Positions 24,211-34,636 are shown, counted from the stretch's first letter. The stretch: DNA of 64,000 nt from Chelydra serpentina (GCA_037349315.1 JBAIAC010000030.1:11243501-11307500); one strand, 5' to 3'. Program-made: numbers and translations. Notes: generated from the sequence alone by a model not told the origin.

Positions 24211-26172
24211 GAGCCTGCTGTGCTGCTGCGTAATCAGGTCCGGCCACAATGGTAGAGTGATTGGGGCGGCCACGGAGAGCTCCAGGAGAGTGGTGTACCA
24301 GTGCTGCCTGGGCCACGCCGGAGCGATCAGGATTAATCGGGCCTTGTCCCTGCGCAACTTGAGCAGGACTCTGTGGACCAGTGGAACTGGCGGGAAGGCA
24401 TAGGACAGGTGGTCCGTCCAAGGATGGAGAAAAGCGTCTGTCAGGGAGCCTGGGGAGCGACCCCGGAGTGAGCAGAACACGTGGCATTTCCAGTTCTCGC
24501 GAGTCACGAATAGATCTATGTGGGGAAATCCCCACTTCCGGAAGACAGAGTGGATGACGTCCGGTCGAATGGACCACTCGTGAGTCTGGAAGGACCTGCT
24601 CAGTCGGTCCGCCAAGGTGTTCTGGACCCCTGGGAGAAAAGAGGCTACCAGGTGAATGGAGTGGGCTATGCAAAAGTCCCAGAGATGAATCGCTTCTCGG
24701 CAGAGGGGGAGGGAGCGTGCCCCTCCCTGTCTGTTGATGTAATGCATAGCCGTCGTGTTGTCTGTAAGGATGGTGACACAGCGGCCCTGTAAATGTTGAG
24801 CGAAGGCTTGGCAGGCAAGACGTACCGCTCGCAGTTCTCTGACATTGATGTGCAGTGTCAGCTCCTGCTCTGACCACAGGCCCTGCATTTGGAGGTTCTG
24901 TAAATGAGCTCCCCAGCTGAGGGATGAAGCATCCGTGGTTAAGGCTAGGGATGGCTGAGGTGGGTGAAATGGAACACCTGACATCACCTTCCTGGGGTCC
25001 AGCCACCAGTTGAGGGAGGCTAGGACCTGTGCTGGGACCGTCAGAATTAGGTCCAGGCTGTCCCTGCGCGGCCGGTATGCTGAGGCGAGCCATGACTGGA
25101 AGGGCCGGAGGCGCAGCCTGACGTGAGCTGTCACGAAGGTGCAGGATGCCATATGACCAAGGAGGCTGAGGCAACAGTGGGCCGTTGACGTTGGGAAGGC
25201 CTGAAGGCTGCGTATGGTAGTTGTAAGAGTCAGAAAGCGAGCCTCTGGAAGAAACGCCCGGGCGAGAGTGGAGTCCAGTACTGCCCCTATAAAGTCTAAC
25301 CTCTGTGTTGGCACCAAAGTGGACTTTTCTACGTTCAGGAGGAGGCCGAGCCGCTTGAACATGCCCATGGCCGTGCGGATATGAGACTGGACTTGGCTGC
25401 TGGAGTTGCCGTGGATAAGCCAATCGTCGAGGTAGGGGAACACCTGAACTCTTTGACGTCGGAGGGCGGCTGCTACCACTGCCATACACTTCGTAAAAAC
25501 CCTCGGTGCCATCGAGAGGCGGAAGGGCAGGACCGTAAACTGGAAGTGTCTCTGGCCCACCACGAAGCGGAGGAAGCGCCTGTGAGGTGGGTAGATTGCA
25601 ATATGGAAATACGCGTCCTTCATGTCGAGGGCGGCGTACCAGTCTCCCTGATCCATAGAGGGGATAATAGTGCCCAGGGAGAGCATACGGAACTTCAACT
25701 TTACCATAAATTTGTTGAGTCCCCGCAAGTCCAGAATAGGACGTAGCCCCCCCTTCGCCTTGGGGATTAGGAAATAACGGGAGTAGAAACCCTTGTCCCT
25801 GAGCTCCCTCGGAACCTCCTCTACCGCTCCTGCGGAGAGGAGCTCTTGTATCTCCTGAATGAGGAGTTGCTCGTGAGAAGGGTCCCTGAAGAGGGACAGG
25901 GAGGGAGGATGGGATGGAGGTGGGGAGACAAACTGCAAATGGTATCCCTTTTGCACCGTGCGTATGACCCAGCGGTCCGTGGTGATTTCCGACCACGCAG
26001 GGGAGAAAAGGGAAAGGCGGTCTAGGAACAGGGGGACAGGATCGATTAAAACTGGTACTCCGGCCTCGAGCGTCCCTTCAAAAATTTTGTTTGGGCCCCG
26101 ACGATGGTTTGTGGGGGCCCTGTCGCTGGCCGGTCTGTCGACCGGGTTGTTGTCTCCTGCCCCCTCGACCAC
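24157..26172 (-). CDS. DIRS reverse transcriptase / RNase H
   Basis: This is an open frame of 671 codons; the ATG at 26172 lies inside the Gag tail, so the true start may be by other means. The RT core is at about residues 80-300: LIPKAKGGLRPILDLRGLN fingers, LDMKDAYFHI in the palm, and the catalytic YLDD box near residue 247. RNase H follows at about 408-530, with acidic residues visible in LTTDAS, NVRELRA, ILTDNT and NTLADRLSR. The C-terminal 140 residues (HIDLFVTRENWK, YAFPPVPLV, LILIAPAWPRQHWY) match the conserved extension of DIRS pol proteins. One oddity is the LPFRL motif near residue 215, where this family usually has Gly in place of Arg. The frame is otherwise intact, in contrast to its neighbours. 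Confidence 0.92.
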   Translation of the reverse strand: MVEGAGDNNPVDRPASDRAPTNHRRGPNKIFEGTLEAGVPVLIDPVPLFLDRLSLFSPAWSEITTDRWVIRTVQKGYHLQFVSPPPSHPPSLSLFRDPSHEQLLIQEIQELLSAGAVEEVPRELRDKGFYSRYFLIPKAKGGLRPILDLRGLNKFMVKLKFRMLSLGTIIPSMDQGDWYAALDMKDAYFHIAIYPPHRRFLRFVVGQRHFQFTVLPFRLSMAPRVFTKCMAVVAAALRRQRVQVFPYLDDWLIHGNSSSQVQSHIRTAMGMFKRLGLLLNVEKSTLVPTQRLDFIGAVLDSTLARAFLPEARFLTLTTTIRSLQAFPTSTAHCCLSLLGHMASCTFVTAHVRLRLRPFQSWLASAYRPRRDSLDLILTVPAQVLASLNWWLDPRKVMSGVPFHPPQPSLALTTDASSLSWGAHLQNLQMQGLWSEQELTLHINVRELRAVRLACQAFAQHLQGRCVTILTDNTTAMHYINRQGGARSLPLCREAIHLWDFCIAHSIHLVASFLPGVQNTLADRLSRSFQTHEWSIRPDVIHSVFRKWGFPHIDLFVTRENWKCHVFCSLRGRSPGSLTDAFLHPWTDHLSYAFPPVPLVHRVLLKLRRDKARLILIAPAWPRQHWYTTLLELSVAAPITLPLWPDLITQQHSRLHHPDLHSLHLTAWLLHG

Positions 26173-28674
26173 GCGGCCTCCTATAGAAGTCCTGTCGTGG
26201 TGCGGGCAGGAAGTAGGGACGTTGTCCGAAGGGCCGGAAGGGTCTGCGCTGCGTCACTGGGGTATGCATCGCCAGCGTGCGAATGATGGTACGACCATCT
26301 TTGAGGGTCAGTTTGAGGGTCAGTTTTTTCCGAGAACAGACCCTGACCCTCAAACGGTAGGTCCTGAATAGTGTGCTGGACCTCCGTGGGGAGGGTGAAG
26401 GATTGTAGCCAGGAGATACGCCGCATGGCAACTCCCGAGGTGATGGTTCTGGCGGCCGAGTCGGCGATGTCGAGAGAGGCTCGCAGCGACGTCCTGGCCA
26501 GCTTCTTGCCCTCCTCGACAAAGGCTTTGTACTCCTGCCTGGACTCCGGAGGTATAAGTTCTTTGAATTACTCCATGGAGACCCAGGTGTTATAGCCATA
26601 GCGGCTCAGGAGTGCCTGCTGGTTCGCAGCCCGGAGCTGTAGGCCCCCCCCCGAGTAAATCTTTCTCCCAAATAAGTCTAGGCGCTTGGCGTCCTTAGAC
26701 TTTGGGACGGGGGCCTGTTGGCCATTCCTCTCCCTCTCGTTGACCGATTGAACCACCAGTGAGCACGGAGGGGGGTGAGTGTAGAGATACTGGAAATCTC
26801 TTGGAGGTGCCATATACTTCCTCTCTACACCCCTGGCTGTGGGGGGGTATCGAGGCTGGGGACTGCCAGATAGATGTGGCATTGGCCAGTATCGTACGGA
26901 CGAATGGCAGGGCTACCCTGGTGGGGGCATCAGTTGTCAAAATGTCCACCACCGGGTCCTCCAGTTCTGGAACCTCCTCGATCTGCAGATTCATGTTAAG
27001 GGCCAATCTGCGCAGCAGGTCTTGATGGTCCCTGAGATCGATAGGAGGCGGGCCGGAAGATGATGCTCCTGCCACTGCCTCGTCAGGGGAGGAGGAGGAT
27101 GACAGACCTTGAGCGAGCGGGTTCTCGGGGGGGACCGCTGAGGAGTCCAGGGTTGGGGCCTCCAGGTCTGGGGCTGCGACCGATGACTGGGGTAGGTCCG
27201 AGACTTCTGGGGGAGACCGGGATACCGTAGCCTCTGGTGCTCTAGGTTCGGATCGAGCCAAGAGGGAGGCTCTAGATGGGACCCCTTGGGCCTGATGGTA
27301 CGCCATCGGGGTCCAGAAGGCCCATTGTCCCTGGTCGTGGGACGGCTCCTGTCCGGCATCTGGCCATTGGCCCTGCTCACCCACCGTGCGATCCTCCACG
27401 TACAGGTCGCTACCGGCTCTGGAAGAGTGGGAGACGGAGCGAGAAGGCCAAGGTGGTGCAGAGTAGCCATGGAGGGTGGTCTGCGTGGCCATGGTATGTC
27501 GCGGTGCCGGAGATCGGTACCGGGAACTCGACCGGTACCGGGATCTGGAACGGTACCGGCGGTGACTGCGGTACCGGGATCCAGACCTGGATCGGGAACG
27601 CCTCGGCGAATGATAATGATGCCGATCGTCCGGAGATCTACGTGGTGACCGGTCACGGGACCGGGATCGGTACCAGGAGTCGACATACCACCGTCTGGAG
27701 GGAGACCTGGAGCGGTACCGCGAGTACAACCGGTGCCGGGATGGTGACCGGCGCCGGGACTGTGAGCGGTACCGAGGAGACGCCGACTGCTGCTGGCTGG
27801 TCTCAGCATGCGGCACCGGGTGGAACATGGCCGGTTTGCTGCGGGAAGCGACGATCCGCAATGGCGGTACCGAGGATGGGGTCGGTGCCGGATCGGTCAT
27901 TGCTATCAGGTCCCGCGCCGCCGAGAAGGTGTCCGGAGTGGACGGCAGCGGAAGCTCTACCACGGTGCGGGCCGGGGAGCTGGCGGTTACCGAGCTCAAC
28001 GTGCCTTGTGGGGCCGGAGTCGTCGGTACCGGAGCCTTAGAAGGCTGTCCTGCGCTCAACGGCCTCTGGGGTGCCGGAGTTAGCAGGGTCGGTGCCGGTA
28101 TCGTTGGCGGCGCCGGACTCGACGGCCTCTGCGGGGCCGGACTCGACGGCCTCTGCGGGGCCGGAGTAGGTGGCACAGGGATCTGAGCCACGGGCACCGA
28201 GCTCAACGGTCCTTGCGGTACCGGAGTCAACGGTGCTGGCGCCATACCAGGCCTGGCGAGGTCTGGAACAGGCTGCGTGAGCAGCGGCGCCGTAGTCGGT
28301 GCTGGTGCGGTGCCCGACTTCTTCGCTCTCGGGGACAGAGAGCGACGCCTCTGCGAAGTCCCAGCCTGAGGCGTACGGTGCCTGGGCTCTTTCCCGGAGC
28401 TCGGGCGTGCCGGTGCCGTAGATGATGAGGCCGCCGGGGTCGGCACCGGGTTCCGGTGCGGGGCCGACATCGGACTAAGCGAGGCCTCCAGGAGGAGCTG
28501 CTTCAAACGAAAGTCCCGCTCCTTCTTGGTCCGCGGCTTAAACGCCTTACAAATACGGCACTTGTCCGGAAGGTGGGACTCCCTGAGGCACTTCAAACAG
28601 GAGGCGTGGGGATCTCCCGTGGGCATCGGCTTCTGGCAGGCCGAGCAAGGCTTGAATCCCGGAGAGCCAGGCAT
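26078..28674 (-). pseudogene. DIRS Gag-like protein, disrupted
   Basis: This is the first gene of the element. An open stretch of 659 codons runs from the ATG at 28674. Residues 10-42 hold three CxxC pairs (C10/C13, C26/C29, C39/C42), probably a zinc-binding module. Residues about 110-230 are Pro/Ala-rich with tandem PQRPSSPA units. Residues about 295-390 are an Arg/Ser-rich tract. Around 26842 a run of seven G (plus strand) coincides with a shift of reading frame. The protein-like sequence then continues in a second frame to a TAA near 26568, reads on beyond it, and shifts again near 26320 beside a 12-bp duplication. The last part is Arg/Gly-rich and ends near 26078, overlapping the RT frame. 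I infer nucleic-acid packaging by analogy with other DIRS Gag proteins. Confidence 0.85.
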
Positions 28675-28880
28675 TGGCCCGGTACCGGGAGGGAGACAGG
28701 GGAGAAGCCCCTTATCTCACGCTACTATTTACACTAACTACAACAACGAACTATGGATAACTATTAACAACTAATTAAGAAGTACTTAAACTAGCTACAA
28801 GATAAACGAGTGCTAAGTATGCTAGGGATGTGGAGGTCAGCGAGCTGCTCTCCACAGTTCCAACGACCGTCACGGGTGGT

Positions 28881-29062
28881 AAGAAGGAACTGAGAGGGCA
28901 CTGGGCCGGCTGGGGTATTTATCAGGCACCGTAACGGCGCCACTCCAGGGGGCGCCAGCCAGCCCACCGAGTGTTGCTAAGGTAAAAATCTTCTGACGAT
29001 CGTGCACGCCGCGCGCACACACCTAATTGGAATACATATGAGCAAGCACTCGAAGAAGAACA
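28881..29062 (-). repeat. DIRS 5' inverted terminal repeat with promoter-like motif
   Basis: This repeat is nearly identical, in inverted orientation, to 22800-22976. Read in element sense it begins CTTCTTCGAGTGCTTGCTCA. It contains a purine/pyrimidine-alternating GTGTGCGCGCG stretch and a GTGGCGCC/GGCGCCAC motif. Near its inner end is a TATA-like TGATAAATACCCC, followed about 30 bases later by a pyrimidine-rich CTCAGTTCCTTCTT that could be the transcription start region. The Gag start lies about 200 bases further in. Promoter function is inferred from position and motif only. Confidence 0.85.
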
Positions 29063-29073
29063 ATGATTGTTAG

Positions 29074-29167
29074 TTCTTGGATGGTTTAGACAGAACAAAT
29101 CCTGCATTTTGGTGGGGAGGTTAGACTAGATGATCCTTGCGGTCCCTTCTAACCCTATGATTCATAG
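29074..29167 (+). mobile_element. CR1 3'-end fragment beside the DIRS element
   Basis: A short CR1 tail with GTTAGACTAGATGATCCTTG, GTCCCTTCTAACCC and ATGATTC, starting about 12 bp outside the DIRS terminus. No matching CR1 sequence is seen on the other side of the DIRS element. Confidence 0.8.
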
Positions 29168-30111
29168 TTTGGATGTCCAGTGTAAACCCAAATTCATGTC
29201 AGATAGGAACTTTAATAACAAAGCTGAAAGCAGTTCATTTGTGTCATATTGCTGTTGTCCCGCTGTGAAGACAACACTAAAAGTGGGCCAAGTAGATCTC
29301 TCCTTGAGCAAAGTCGGTATCTTTAAACAACCAGAAATCTTTATAATACAGGATTTCTAAAATCCTCTGGCCTCGAGATGTTTTCAGTTTACATTTTCGT
29401 TCACCTCATGTTCTCCCCCGCCAAAATTCTGTGGTTCTTTCCTGCCCAAATTCTGCAATCTTCTGATAGCTGCACTTGCCTTGGGAAAGTGATTAGCCTC
29501 TTTAAAATTCAGAATCAATGCCAAACCATGAATTGACTAATTGAAGCAGGACATTGGGCCCAATTCAGAGGGGAGTCTGTGTAATCTATATCCTTTCCCC
29601 CTTTCCCATGTCAGTTATACCAACGTACACTCTTATGTTCACATTCACTTAGTCTAAATGAGTGTAAGTTGGGGTAACTAACGCGGTGAAGGGCCAAGAA
29701 GATGATGCAAGGTACACTAGTTCACACTCGGTGTAACCTTTGAAGTTGAATGATTGAGTGCATCATCTCTATTCAGTCTATATTGGCTGGGTAGCAGGAA
29801 TGCCAATTTCATATTCAAAGCTGTGGTTCCACTAAATACCTCTGTTCTGTTCCTGGGTTACTGTACCAGTACAACCTATTCTTATTTATGTTTCTTATTT
29901 AAAATAAGAGTGTCTAACATCTTACAAAATATGGGGTAAATAATTTCAACATTAGAACCAACAGAGCAGAATACAGATTAATTCAAGCCTATCTGGGTAT
30001 CTGCTTATGCAGCAGGTGGGGTGACAGATTCTACATCAATAACCATTTCCCTCTTTCCATTTTGCACATTTATATTGCTGTCTCGATGTAGCACTTACGA
30101 AGCAATCTTAC

Positions 30112-30290
30112 CTGCAGATTTGCACATGCTGGTAAATCATTGTGGGTGGGTATTTCATTGTTGGTGCTCTCTGAGCCCAGGTTTTTAAATCTGGATGCTG
30201 TAGTAGTTGTTGCTGTGGTGGTTTGTACTGGTAGGATTGGCTGCCACACAGTCACATCTGTACCATTGCCGAAGGCCTGAATTGCATTTT
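30112..30290 (-). CDS. GFRA1: GFRA1 internal exon, end of domain 3 and Thr-rich linker
   Basis: This 179-bp exon has 59 whole codons, starting NAIQAFGNGTDVTVWQP. It continues through a threonine-rich run (VQTTTATTTTAS) to NEIPTH and CANLQ. It closes domain 3 and begins the flexible stalk before the C-terminal GPI signal. An N-glycosylation sequon (N-G-T) is visible near the start. The acceptor is TTTTCTACAG at the upper edge and the donor is GTAAGA from 30111; the exon ends in phase 0. The linker shows more substitutions than the cysteine-rich part, as expected of a stalk. It lies about 1 kb below the DIRS element's 5' edge in genomic coordinates, with the DIRS element in the following intron. 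Confidence 0.95.
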
Positions 30291-30641
30291 CTGTAGAAAA
30301 CAAGTACAGAGAAAATTCTGCATATAAACCAAAGCCACAAACAGCAGAACTGGCATTAAAAAATCCCTGATGCCATAGAACAGAAATAACTCCAAAAATG
30401 CCTCCCATGCAAAATCTTGTCCTTATTTGTTCAAACTGACGTTTTTATACTGAAAAGCTAGTTTCAATTTATTTTGAATACATGCCTGAAATGTGACTTT
30501 TGGGGCCACAGGTTTACCTACTGCTAAATTCTCCCTGAAATATTTTCAGCCATTCTTTATGGAAGCTTAAAACCCTAAATCTTCTGTGAGCAAATTAGCA
30601 TGCCATTCAAAAGCTTCAAAAAACTTAACTGGTGAGACTTA

Positions 30642-30926
30642 GGCTAGGTCTACACTAACCCCCCCGTCGAACTAAGATACGCAACTTCAGCTACGTTAAT
30701 AACGTAGCTGAAGTCGAAGTACCTTAGTTCGAACTTACCTGTGGTCCAGACGCGGCGCGCAGGCTCTCCCGTCGACTACGCCTACTCCGCTCGTCGAGCT
30801 GGATTACCAGCGTCGACGGCGGAGCACTTCCTGGTTCGATTTATCGCGTCTTGACAAGACGCGATAAATCGAACCCAGAACATCGATCCCGCGCCTCCGA
30901 CTCGAGAGGTAAGTATAGACGTACCC
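30642..30926 (-). mobile_element. Foldback Harbinger-like MITE, copy 2
   Basis: A 285-bp inverse-orientation copy of the element at 14.0 kb, with TTA on both sides (30639-30641 and 30927-30929). It shows the same three hairpins in reverse order. It lies inside the 4.2-kb GFRA1 intron, about 350 bp from the linker exon. Confidence 0.82.
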
Positions 30927-33013
30927 TTAAGGTACAATATGTATGTTGTGTCCTAATTCTGATAAATGATGTTATGCAACAAGCCTAACATAAACAGCAG
31001 GCAATATATTGACTTATTTCCACAGCTTGCTTTTAAAACCAATGTACCCATAAACAAGGGACTGTTTAACTAAGATGATCTTTCCCTTCCAGTTTCCAAA
31101 CAAAATCTACAAAACAAAGTGAGAGAAGTGTGCTTAAACTAAAAGTTTAGAATATAAAGGTTAACAAGTTTATCAATTTCATGGGATTAAAGAGTGTGTT
31201 TATGGCAAGGGTAAATTGGTTGTGTGTTTTTTTATACAAATGAATAGAAAAACAGTTTTTAATCAGGTCTTCGGGGATTCAGCATGGATTTAGGGATTTC
31301 TTATTCCACACTCACTGTAAAAGAAATCAAACAATTTCACATGGGACTTGAATGGGGAAGCTATTAACAATACTCTTCACTGGAATCCGTTTCACTATAA
31401 AATAATTTACATTTACTCCTCATCTAGAAAGATGCAGTTTATTCTAGAATTTGATTTTAGCGTTCCAATAAACAGACTGATTCACAAAAAAGGCATTACA
31501 ATTGGTTGGATTGATGGGGGGGGGGGCAAAGTGAGAACAGTATGAAAGGATTTTCTTGTCCAGCATTCTCTCTTAAACAAGGTAAGCTGCAGTGTTTTTT
31601 ACACAGTAAATGTCATAGGAGACCAAATAATTACCTAAATTAAATAGTGTGTCAGCTTCTTGTTTTCAGTACTGTAGGAGAAGCTACAGGAGAATATGGA
31701 GGCACCCTCTAGTTTTTAAAATAAAATTACTCTTATAACTCTCTTTTCTTTTTCCTCCTTTTGTGTATCTATATTTTTGTAACAATGTGCATGAATTTTA
31801 CAAATATAACAGCAGACGAACATAATAAGAGTAAGATGCCACAGCAAATGCTTAACTGCTCTAGTAGATGACTGACTGTTTCAATCATCTGTATTAACTC
31901 ACTTTTGCTCTATCTTTTCCCCTTGCTTGCCAGTTCTTCCCCTCTGCTCCACCATCTAGTATGTATGCCCCAATCCTACAAAACACTTCACCCCTGGGTA
32001 ACTTGAGTCCCATTGAACTCAGTGGGATTATCCAGTGCACAAGTGTATGCAGGATCAAGGCCATAGTGTGTAGAATAAGCGACAATGTGTGTATTATAAG
32101 AATATTTAAAATATCATAAAAATAAAGTTTAATAAAGGACTTTAGGATTTGAAATGGGCCAACCTCTTTTTAAAGGTGCCACAGTTGGGAGTTATAACAG
32201 AATTAAAGGAACACTGGTTGGGATTTCAAAATGTACTATCGTTTAGGCCTTAGAAATTTGGGCTTCTGGCTTTTTAAAGACTGGCCATTTTCAGGTAAGG
32301 CCCAGATTCTGCAAACACATATGCACTTTACGTTACACATGTGAGTATTTCTTTTTTACTTCAGCAGGACTATTCACATTCATACAGTTATGCATGTGTG
32401 TTTGAAGGATTAGGACCTATAATTCTTCATTTTCCAACAGGAGAATACATGTAAATAATACTATACTTAAAAATTAAAACTGATTTTTCTAGTCTCTGCT
32501 TCTCCCCCCCCCCACCCCCACGTTGAAGACCATTTATGAAAAGACAACACTTTTTCTCCCTCCATGAAATGCTACTAAACCAGGAACACCTTTCATTTTA
32601 ATTTTTTCATGAAGAAGAGGTTTCCCTGCGAGGGTAAGTATAATTTTTCTCACAGTGACCTCTAATGTCACTGCTTTATTGTCATTAAACTTTTTATTCC
32701 AGCAGGGACAAAAAGATTGGTGTACACTTAAAGTCTAAAAGGAACTGGTAACATGATAGTAATGACTAATGAACACACTTACAAATTAGCAAAATATGAA
32801 ATCTGTGAGAGGCAGTTTGGAGAAAGTATGGATGCTATACAGTTCCCCCGTTTCATTTAGAATCCCACTCGGAACTGATTGCTTAACCAATGATCTACAT
32901 TAACCTTTCCTGCGTAGCAATCCTTCCAAGGCTTTTAACAAATAGGGCTCAATCCTGTCATCATTCTGCACACAGAACTGCTGATGTTTAATGGAATTAT
33001 TGCATGTTGAGAG

Positions 33014-33170
33014 AAATGTTCCCTCTAATTTTTGACAGGCTATGTGCGCAAAACATTTCTTCTGTGCAAATTGCTGTGCTTCTGTGCAAATTTTTGTGCG
33101 CGCAGTGTTTCAACGTGTGTGCAGGGTTTAGGATGTGTGTGTGCGTGCGCACACCTTAGAGGGAACAGTG
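33014..33170. mobile_element. Small hAT-like MITE
   Basis: A 157-bp element with inverted ends (TGTTCCCTCTAA left, TTAGAGGGAACA right). It is flanked by a perfect 8-bp duplication GTTGAGAG (33006-33013 and 33171-33178), typical of hAT. The interior is rich in GTGCGCGC/TGTGTG runs. Confidence 0.85.
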
Positions 33171-34501
33171 GTTGAGAGACTGTTGGGTAGAGGCAAAAGA
33201 TAAAAATGGTCTTCTAGATAAAAGATAAAAATGGTCTAAAACCATCTTCGATGGTGTGTAGAGTATTAACACTGCATGCCCAGTTAGAACAGATACAAAT
33301 AACATTGTATGCAATGAGGCACTGCTTAAGTGAGTAGAGTGCCCAGTGAGTAGAGCAGAGTGCCCTACACATCTGAACACAAGGGTATATATCCTACACA
33401 GCTCTCCACATGTTCAAGCAGAGCCTCATCAGTCCACACTGCTATTTTTAGCAGTGTCGTGTCCCGCTGCCTTCCCATCTCCAGAGCGTTTCCGCACTGC
33501 ACTGAAAGAAGCAAGCAGTGGTGAAAGACTCTGGCAGGGGTAAGACAGGCAGGGAAAGGCTCTGACAGTGGGGAGCTTTCGGAAACTTTCACTGAGGCAT
33601 GTAGCTACACATACCCTACAAACCACTGCAAGATTCTTAGAGACAAGGTCTTAGAGAAGTGCAGGGTCTTTGATAGCCCAGTAATGGAATTTCACTATAA
33701 CTCCCCTATCCTCAACTAGAAAATGCCCTACCGCAGACCCACTGCTAATATAACTTTCTGTTTGTTTGTTTGTTTTTTAAGAGGTGACCAAGTTTGTGTG
33801 CTGTATGATTCCTCTGACTACCTTAAATGTTGTAGTGTCCTACATCAGCAAATAAACCCTTTCGCTGAAATTCAAATTCTGGTGTGCGCTCCCTATCATT
33901 GAGTTATAAGGCTGCTGGCAAAAGGAAGTTTGGAAAGGAAATCTACCAAAAGTGACTTCTCAGAGACCCTCAACTGGAAGTAAGTTGGGCTATCTCAATT
34001 AAATTGCTGTATCAGGATTTTATTGTTAAAAAGATCATTTGAGTGAAGTTTGTGACCAAATTTCAAGTATCTGAGAGACTACTGATAATAAAATCCCAAT
34101 TCAGATATATCTATATGAAACCCTTCATAGCCTATTTCTCACATTATACACAACCCACTTAGATCTTGCAATTTTCTGGTAGAGACCTTTCCTGATGGCC
34201 ACCCAAAATATAATCTGTGGGTAGAAGAATTTTTCAACATTATGTACCACTGTTATTTGGAATTATCTCCCACAGTTTCTCATGTTTACAAGTTTGGCCA
34301 TGAACAGCACATCAGGTAGATTTGCTCAGGTACTTTTAGTTCTAGTTTCTATACCTACTACATATCCAATCTATCAAAATGCATAGAAGTGGCCTTGAAG
34401 TATCACAATGTACTTAAAAACGAGGTGAAGCAACCCAATACAGCACATGTGGCAACATGAACAAATATATGTTTGAAGACATTTTATAATATTGTACTCA
34501 C

Positions 34502-34636
34502 TAAGGCATGTATTGTCCTGGAAGAAATTCAGAAATTTCAAGCATTCTTCTATGTCGTTACCGCTGTTGCTGCAGTCACACCATGGGGCAACGCTGAGAC
34601 TGTTGGAGTCTATGTAGTTTGGTGTCATAACTGTGC
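34502..34636 (-). CDS. GFRA1: GFRA1 internal exon, second half of domain 3
   Basis: This 135-bp exon carries the most conserved stretch of domain 3. Its 44 whole codons include TVMTPNYIDS, SVAPWCDCSNSGND and EECLKFLNFF, ending DNTCL. Four cysteines (WCDC, EEC, NTC) match the family pattern. The acceptor is a T-rich tract ending in AATAG, and the donor is a perfect GTGAGT at 34501. The exon starts with the last two bases of a Gly codon and ends with the first base of a Lys codon completed by the next exon (A + AA). That phase agreement across both introns is strong internal evidence. The reading frame is intact, and the Ser/Asn, Leu/Ile and Lys/Gln differences from mammals are conservative. 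Domain 3 contributes to receptor structure and RET complex formation (family knowledge). Confidence 0.97.

Larger units (their letters stand above)
22767..29062 (-). mobile_element. DIRS-type tyrosine-recombinase retrotransposon
   Basis: This is a 6.3-kb element coded on the minus strand, with its 5' end at 29062. It has the hallmark DIRS layout: inverted terminal repeats (22800-22976 against 28881-29062), an internal complementary region beside the 3' terminus, and Gag, RT/RNase H and tyrosine recombinase in that order with overlapping frames. There is no integrase or protease motif and no obvious target-site duplication, as expected for recombinase-mediated insertion. Its base composition is far more GC-rich than the flanking intron. 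Gag and the recombinase are disrupted, so this copy is probably inactive. It lies in the GFRA1 intron in the same transcriptional sense as the host gene. Confidence 0.93.
337..30111 (-). other. GFRA1: GFRA1 intron of 29.8 kb
   Basis: This intron lies between the linker exon and the short stalk exon. It holds the DIRS element, a Tigger-like MITE with nested SINE, two inverted-tRNA repeats, one Harbinger-like MITE, CR1 tails, MIR-like remnants and a Penelope-like insertion, all listed separately. In the stretches 337-1239, 1875-3180, 4421-5320, 5520-7230, 7374-9955, 9995-10765, 11811-13962, 14255-15980, 16089-17970, 18071-20150, 20279-22150, 22256-22766 and 29168-30111 I see only AT-rich, ORF-poor sequence with short homopolymers. 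I recognise no further exon there, although short exons or conserved enhancers could be missed by eye. Confidence 0.85.
30291..34501 (-). other. GFRA1: GFRA1 intron of 4.2 kb
   Basis: This phase-1 intron lies between the two domain 3/linker exons, starting with GTGAGT and ending with CTACAG on the minus strand. It contains the second Harbinger-like foldback MITE (30642-30926) and a small hAT-like MITE (33014-33170). The stretches 30930-33005 and 33179-34501 show no recognisable gene. They are AT-rich with a poly-G run near 31517, a C-rich run near 32505 and a short local duplication near 33198-33237. Confidence 0.9.

Noticed and set aside
23732..25996. A 754-codon minus-strand ORF
   Set aside because: Most of it is an out-of-frame shadow of the RT/RNase H gene; only its last ~150 codons are real, as the recombinase N-terminus.
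27276..28186. Plus-strand ORFs up to 254 codons, Gly/Thr-rich
   Set aside because: They are antisense shadows of the DIRS Gag RS and Pro-rich regions.
22767..29062. Endogenous retrovirus interpretation of the 6.3-kb element
   Set aside because: There is no protease, DDE integrase or envelope, the terminal repeats are inverted, and a tyrosine recombinase is present.
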